From: Exiguobacterium sp. s124
GTDB lineage: Bacteria; Bacillota; Bacilli; Exiguobacteriales; Exiguobacteriaceae
NCBI RefSeq assembly: GCF_018617485.1
Contig: NZ_JACSKH010000003.1
Coordinates: 62,001 to 126,000, forward strand
Direction of reading: 5' to 3'
Length of the DNA: 64,000 nt
Position numbers and translations under genes: made by a program. A model generated the notes under the pieces. It was not told the origin of the DNA, ran no database searches, and saw only the letters and a program-made list of their open reading frames with translations. Positions 60,708 through 64,000 of the stretch are shown piece by piece (position 1 is the first letter of the stretch; each line of letters begins with the position of its first letter).

Positions 60708-60965
60708 CTGTGATTCAGGCTTCTCTCGTTGTAAGGGCGCTTTCCAATCAAATGTATCCGGGACGTAATCGAGCCCGCCCGGATGAAACGGTTGACAACG
60801 GATGAGCCGGCGAGCGGTTAAATAACTTCCTTTGACGGCTCCATGTTTCTCAATCGCTTCGATTCCGTAGTGTGAACAACTCGGATAAAACCGGCATGTC
60901 GGCGGCTTTAATGGTGAAATAAAACGTTGATAACCTTGAATCCCTTTTACTAGTACACGTTTCAC
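60696..60965 (-). CDS. yidD: YidD membrane protein insertion efficiency factor
   Basis: An 89-aa protein (preferred GTG start giving [18 protein letters not shown]) with the YidD core [35 protein letters not shown]. It assists YidC in membrane insertion. The start is the GTG seven bases after GAGGCG; an upstream GTG gives a longer form. Single-gene unit. Confidence 0.9.
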   Translation of the reverse strand: MKRVLVKGIQGYQRFISPLKPPTCRFYPSCSHYGIEAIEKHGAVKGSYLTARRLIRCQPFHPGGLDYVPDTFDWKAPLQREKPESQRDD

Positions 60966-61157
60966 GCGATTTCGCCTCACTCTGTTGAATTAGTGCCATC
61001 ATAGCGCGATTTGAAACGTTTGTCATGTTCACCGCTCCATATGTCAAATCGTTTTCCATCTCTTAACAAATGAGCAAGATGGGCGATATTCGACAGCAGG
61101 TTTGTTATGATAGTCAACATAACTATTGACCGAATCGAATAGAAGAGGTGACGAATG

Positions 61158-61946
61158 ATGAAACATTTACTAATGGTCGGTGCAGGATCAATGAGTGAAG
61201 CGCTCGTTCGAGGGTGGATTGACTCAGGAATCGAACCGACACAAATTACCATGACGAACCGAAGTGATCGGGAACGCTTGAACTTCCTACAAGATGAACT
61301 CGGCGTACACATCGTCGAAGCAGAAAACGTGAACGACTATGACATCGTCGTACTAGCGATGCAACCGGACGGCGTCATTCCTTACGTGGAATCAAAAGAG
61401 TGGAAGACCCCACTACTTGTATCGGTTGCGGCACATATCGAACCGAGCCAATTAGAAGAAGCTTCAGGACTTCCTGCCGTATGCGCGATGCCAAACACGC
61501 CGGTCGCATATCGGAGCGGGATGACAGGCTTATGGTTCGGTCCTGAAACAGATGAGGCCGATCGCGCGAAAGCAACTGCCCTCTTTGAGCGTGTCGGTCG
61601 AACGGCCATCACGGATGCAAAGACGATGTCAGCATTCATGGCAGCCGCGGGATGTAGCCCGGCCTTCTTTTATGAGATCGTCGGGGCGATGACTCCGGTC
61701 TTGACCGATGTCGGATACGACGAAGCGACGGCTCGTCAAATTGTGGCTCAGGCGATGAAAGGCTCTGCAGAGTTACTGTCACATGAAACACGTGAGACGA
61801 ATGAACTCATTGCTGACGTCGCTGCTCCAGGTGGACCGACCGACCGTGGTGTCGGCGTGTTACGAGACCGCAACCTTGCCGACGTGATGGCTTCAGCCTT
61901 ACGTGAAAGTGCCAAAGAAGATCATGAAACGATTGAAGAAGCGTAA
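61158..61946 (+). CDS. proC: Pyrroline-5-carboxylate reductase
   Basis: A 262-aa proline-biosynthesis enzyme: NAD(P) motif LMVGAGSMSEALVRGWI, VVLAMQPDGVIPYV, the C-terminal signature AAPGGPTDRGVGVLRDRNLAD (T/S-rich), and NTPVAYRSGMTGLWFG. Reduces P5C to proline. Start MKHLLMV is better spaced from GAGGTG than the ATG three bases before. Single-gene unit. Confidence 0.95.
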   Translation: MKHLLMVGAGSMSEALVRGWIDSGIEPTQITMTNRSDRERLNFLQDELGVHIVEAENVNDYDIVVLAMQPDGVIPYVESKEWKTPLLVSVAAHIEPSQLEEASGLPAVCAMPNTPVAYRSGMTGLWFGPETDEADRAKATALFERVGRTAITDAKTMSAFMAAAGCSPAFFYEIVGAMTPVLTDVGYDEATARQIVAQAMKGSAELLSHETRETNELIADVAAPGGPTDRGVGVLRDRNLADVMASALRESAKEDHETIEEA

Positions 61947-61968
61947 ACGATACTCGTTTACGCTTCTT
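61939..61968 (+). terminator. proC terminator
   Basis: AAGCGTAAACGA (61939-61950) pairs with TCGTTTACGCTT (61954-61965), followed by CTTTATG; it overlaps the proC stop codon. Confidence 0.75.
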
Positions 61969-62056
61969 TATGTTCACTCGACCTTATTATTTATTAATAA
62001 TAACTTTTTACGTGAACAATATTTTACTTTCATCTTGAACATGATAAGATATCAAA

Positions 62057-62071
62057 TGAGAATCGTTATCA
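62057..62071. promoter_or_regulatory. Fur box before feoAB
   Basis: TGAGAATCGTTATCA matches TGATAATNATTATCA at 13 of 15 positions, 20 bp before feoA. Confidence 0.7.
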
Positions 62072-62091
62072 AAAGATAGGGAAGGTTACTT

Positions 62092-62328
62092 ATGAGTCTA
62101 TTACGACATGTCGCGTTGAATCAAACCGTCATTCTATCTGATTTGACTAAAATTGATGATCGCTTGCGCCGCCGAATGATTTCTCTTGGTTTTTACGAGG
62201 GATGCTCTGTACGTGTGAAGCGCAGAGCTATTTTTTCAGGACCGCTCACCATTGAACAAGTCGATCATCAACAAATTATCGCCATCCGAAGATCAGATGC
62301 CGAAAAAATCGGAGTGATTGTACCATGA
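62092..62328 (+). CDS. feoA: FeoA ferrous iron transport protein
   Basis: A 78-aa SH3-like protein: SLLRHVALNQTVILSDLTKI, MISLGFYEGCSVRVKRRAIF. FeoA helps FeoB import Fe2+. Its stop overlaps the feoB start (ATGA). A Fur box precedes it. Ribosome site AGGGAAGG. Confidence 0.9.
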   Translation: MSLLRHVALNQTVILSDLTKIDDRLRRRMISLGFYEGCSVRVKRRAIFSGPLTIEQVDHQQIIAIRRSDAEKIGVIVP

Positions 62329-64000
62329 ACCAACGTATCGCATTGATTGGCAATCCAAATACAGGTAAAACTTCATTGTTTAATCGATTAACAGGTTCAT
62401 TCGCGCATGTGGGCAACTGGGCCGGTGTCACAATCGAACAAAAAATCGGTCAGTTACACGGGAAAGTCGGACAATTAATCGATTTGCCTGGAGTGTATGA
62501 TTTAGATCCGCTCTCGGCAGATGAAGCGATTGTTTCCCGTTTCTTATTGCATGAACCATTTGACGGGATGATCAATATTGTCGATGCCTCACAATTAGAA
62601 CGGAACTTACAACTTACTTTGCAACTTCTAGAGATGGGACGACCGCTTCAAATCGGTTTAAATATGGTCGACGTCGCAGAAAGCCGTGGGATGCACGTCC
62701 ATCTCGATAAATTAAAAACACTCCTCCAAGTAGATGTCTTCCCGATCACCGCACGAACAGGTGATGGTTGTGACTTCTTGCTTTCATCGATTCAAATAGA
62801 GAAGCGTCAACCTTTCGAATTAAACTATGGGCCAGAGACCGAAGAAGCGATTACACGCATCCTTCGTTTAATTGGTCGATCGAGAACGGATCGTTGGATC
62901 GCGATTCAATATTTAGCAGGCAACCGGATTGTCGTTGACCATTTAGAAGCATCATCTCCAGAGATTGTTGCCGTCCGAAAAGAACTCGAAACGGCTATAG
63001 GACGCTTTGCACACGCACACATCACTGAGCGTCGTCGCGATTGGGCGAAACAGATTCGATACCAAGTCATTGAAAATCAAAATGTACAAGACGTGACGAT
63101 GACAGATCGCATCGATGCGGTTGTGACGCATCCGATCTTAGGCTTACCCATTTTCTTCGGGGTACTCTATGCGCTTTTCCACGTGACGTTTAATTGGATT
63201 GGTGCACCAATCTCCGATTTATTAGACGGCCTATTGTCTGGTCCGATCACATCAGGAACGGTTTGGATGTTAGATGCTGTAGGAGCTTCTCCATTCATTC
63301 AAGCCCTTCTCGTAGACGGTGTCATCGCAGGCGTCGGTGGCGTGCTGGTTTTTGTTCCGCAAATCTTTGTCCTCTTTTTCTTTATCTCATTTTTAGAGGA
63401 CTCCGGATATATGGCGCGAGTCGCCATCGTGATGGATCGTTTCATGCAACTCGTCGGACTGAATGGAAAAAGCTTTATCCCGATGATTATCGGATTCGGA
63501 TGTAACGTTCCTGGAATCATGGCCGCTCGAACGGTAGAAGAGGAGAGAGAACGCCTCGTCACCATCTTCATCTCACCATTCATGTCATGTTCGGCCCGAC
63601 TTCCAATTTACGCTGTGTTCGCGGCGAGTTTCTTCTCTACTCATCAAGCACTCATCGTTCTCTCGCTTTATATGTTGGGAATCTTCCTTGCCTTGATTGC
63701 CGCGAAAATCTTTACGAAGGCATTGGCCGCTGAAGATCAGACAAGTTTATTCATCGTCGAACAACCCCCATACCGCGTTCCCCAAGGACTTACCTTATGG
63801 CGTAGCACTTGGCAAAAAGCGAAAGGATTCGTTCGAAAAGCAGGTACATTTATTTTTGGTGGCTCTGTGTTCATCTGGCTACTTGCCTATTCAGGTCCAA
63901 GCGGCTTTGATGTACCGATGAACGAGAGCTTCTTGGCAATGATCGGTGGATTGATCGCAACAGTACTCATTCCTCTCGGATTTGGAACTTGGCAAGCCGG
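62325..64000 (+). CDS. feoB: FeoB ferrous iron transporter, 3' end beyond window
   Basis: The frame is open from ATG 62325 to the window edge, 558 codons seen. G domain: G1 GNPNTGKTS, G3 DLPGVYDL, G4 NMVD. Then the membrane core begins: FVPQIFVLFFFISFLEDSG, GFGCNVPG. FeoB is a GTP-dependent Fe2+ importer of about 660 residues, so roughly 100 are missing. Coupled to feoA by overlap. Fur-controlled. Confidence 0.96.
   Translation, partial: MNQRIALIGNPNTGKTSLFNRLTGSFAHVGNWAGVTIEQKIGQLHGKVGQLIDLPGVYDLDPLSADEAIVSRFLLHEPFDGMINIVDASQLERNLQLTLQLLEMGRPLQIGLNMVDVAESRGMHVHLDKLKTLLQVDVFPITARTGDGCDFLLSSIQIEKRQPFELNYGPETEEAITRILRLIGRSRTDRWIAIQYLAGNRIVVDHLEASSPEIVAVRKELETAIGRFAHAHITERRRDWAKQIRYQVIENQNVQDVTMTDRIDAVVTHPILGLPIFFGVLYALFHVTFNWIGAPISDLLDGLLSGPITSGTVWMLDAVGASPFIQALLVDGVIAGVGGVLVFVPQIFVLFFFISFLEDSGYMARVAIVMDRFMQLVGLNGKSFIPMIIGFGCNVPGIMAARTVEEERERLVTIFISPFMSCSARLPIYAVFAASFFSTHQALIVLSLYMLGIFLALIAAKIFTKALAAEDQTSLFIVEQPPYRVPQGLTLWRSTWQKAKGFVRKAGTFIFGGSVFIWLLAYSGPSGFDVPMNESFLAMIGGLIATVLIPLGFGTWQA

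Noticed and set aside
1-64000. Prophage, integrative element, insertion sequence or CRISPR array
   Set aside because: No integrase, transposase, phage structural gene, repeat-spacer array or terminal repeats found; the strand layout and terminators look like stable chromosome.

Overview
The window is an ordinary low-to-mid GC Bacillota chromosome segment. Strong AGGAGG-type ribosome binding sites, a T-box leader, CcpA-like cre sites, a complete lia (cell-envelope stress) locus and Bacillus-type Fnr, Fur and YtrA sites all point to Bacillales. The gene content (ba3-type oxidase, pflBA, nosDLYF, CYP152 P450) fits Exiguobacterium best, but that is my recognition, not a database match. I see no prophage, insertion sequence, CRISPR array or rRNA operon. 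Genes are densely packed, with a factor-independent terminator in most gaps.

Layout. 0-6.3 kb: the 3' part of an ABC-F gene, a quinone-oxidoreductase-like gene, then the minus-strand liaI-liaH-liaF-liaS-liaR-GNAT block. 6.4-8.9 kb: plus-strand rsgA behind a short leader ORF, and mntH with a manganese-type operator. 8.9-14.6 kb: pflB-pflA (minus), then an orphan 140-aa gene, a DEAD-box helicase and a 214-aa unknown. 14.6-39.8 kb is almost all minus strand: a YtrA-type GntR/ABC operon, a uridine-kinase-like gene, ba3 oxidase with fnr just upstream, aldehyde dehydrogenase, MFS, a YesM/YesN two-component pair ending in deoD, an M48 protease fused to ankyrin repeats, a PQQ-type sugar dehydrogenase lipoprotein, a DHA2 pump, nosD-nosL-nosY-nosF without nosZ, and a sugar ABC transporter split around a T-box-controlled asnA. 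40-45 kb: fhs plus hydrolase, three small genes of possible immunity type, and two tandem tRNA-Gly genes. 45-64 kb: short mixed operons (TlpA-like thioredoxin, aldose epimerase, PspC, LCP ligase, several unknowns, a Fur-controlled ferredoxin-NADP reductase, a DUF368 lipid-carrier transporter, CYP152 P450, K+ channel, alanine symporter, yidD, proC), ending in feoAB, which runs off the edge.

How the genes connect. Oxygen and redox: Fnr is encoded here, and Fnr-like sites lie before the ba3 oxidase, before an orphan gene and before pflB. Formate made by PflB can be used by Fhs. Metals: an Mn operator at mntH, Fur boxes at feoAB and the ferredoxin-NADP reductase, and a CsoR-like copper site before nosDLYF. 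Carbon: cre-like sites precede the sugar-binding protein, YesMN and others. Envelope stress: the lia operon, PspC, LCP and DUF368 genes.

The observations I rate most worth follow-up are the nosZ-less nosDLYF module with a copper-type operator, the rsgA leader ORF that can sequester the rsgA ribosome binding site, the shared 25-bp element on the two halves of the split sugar transporter, and the M48-ankyrin fusion.
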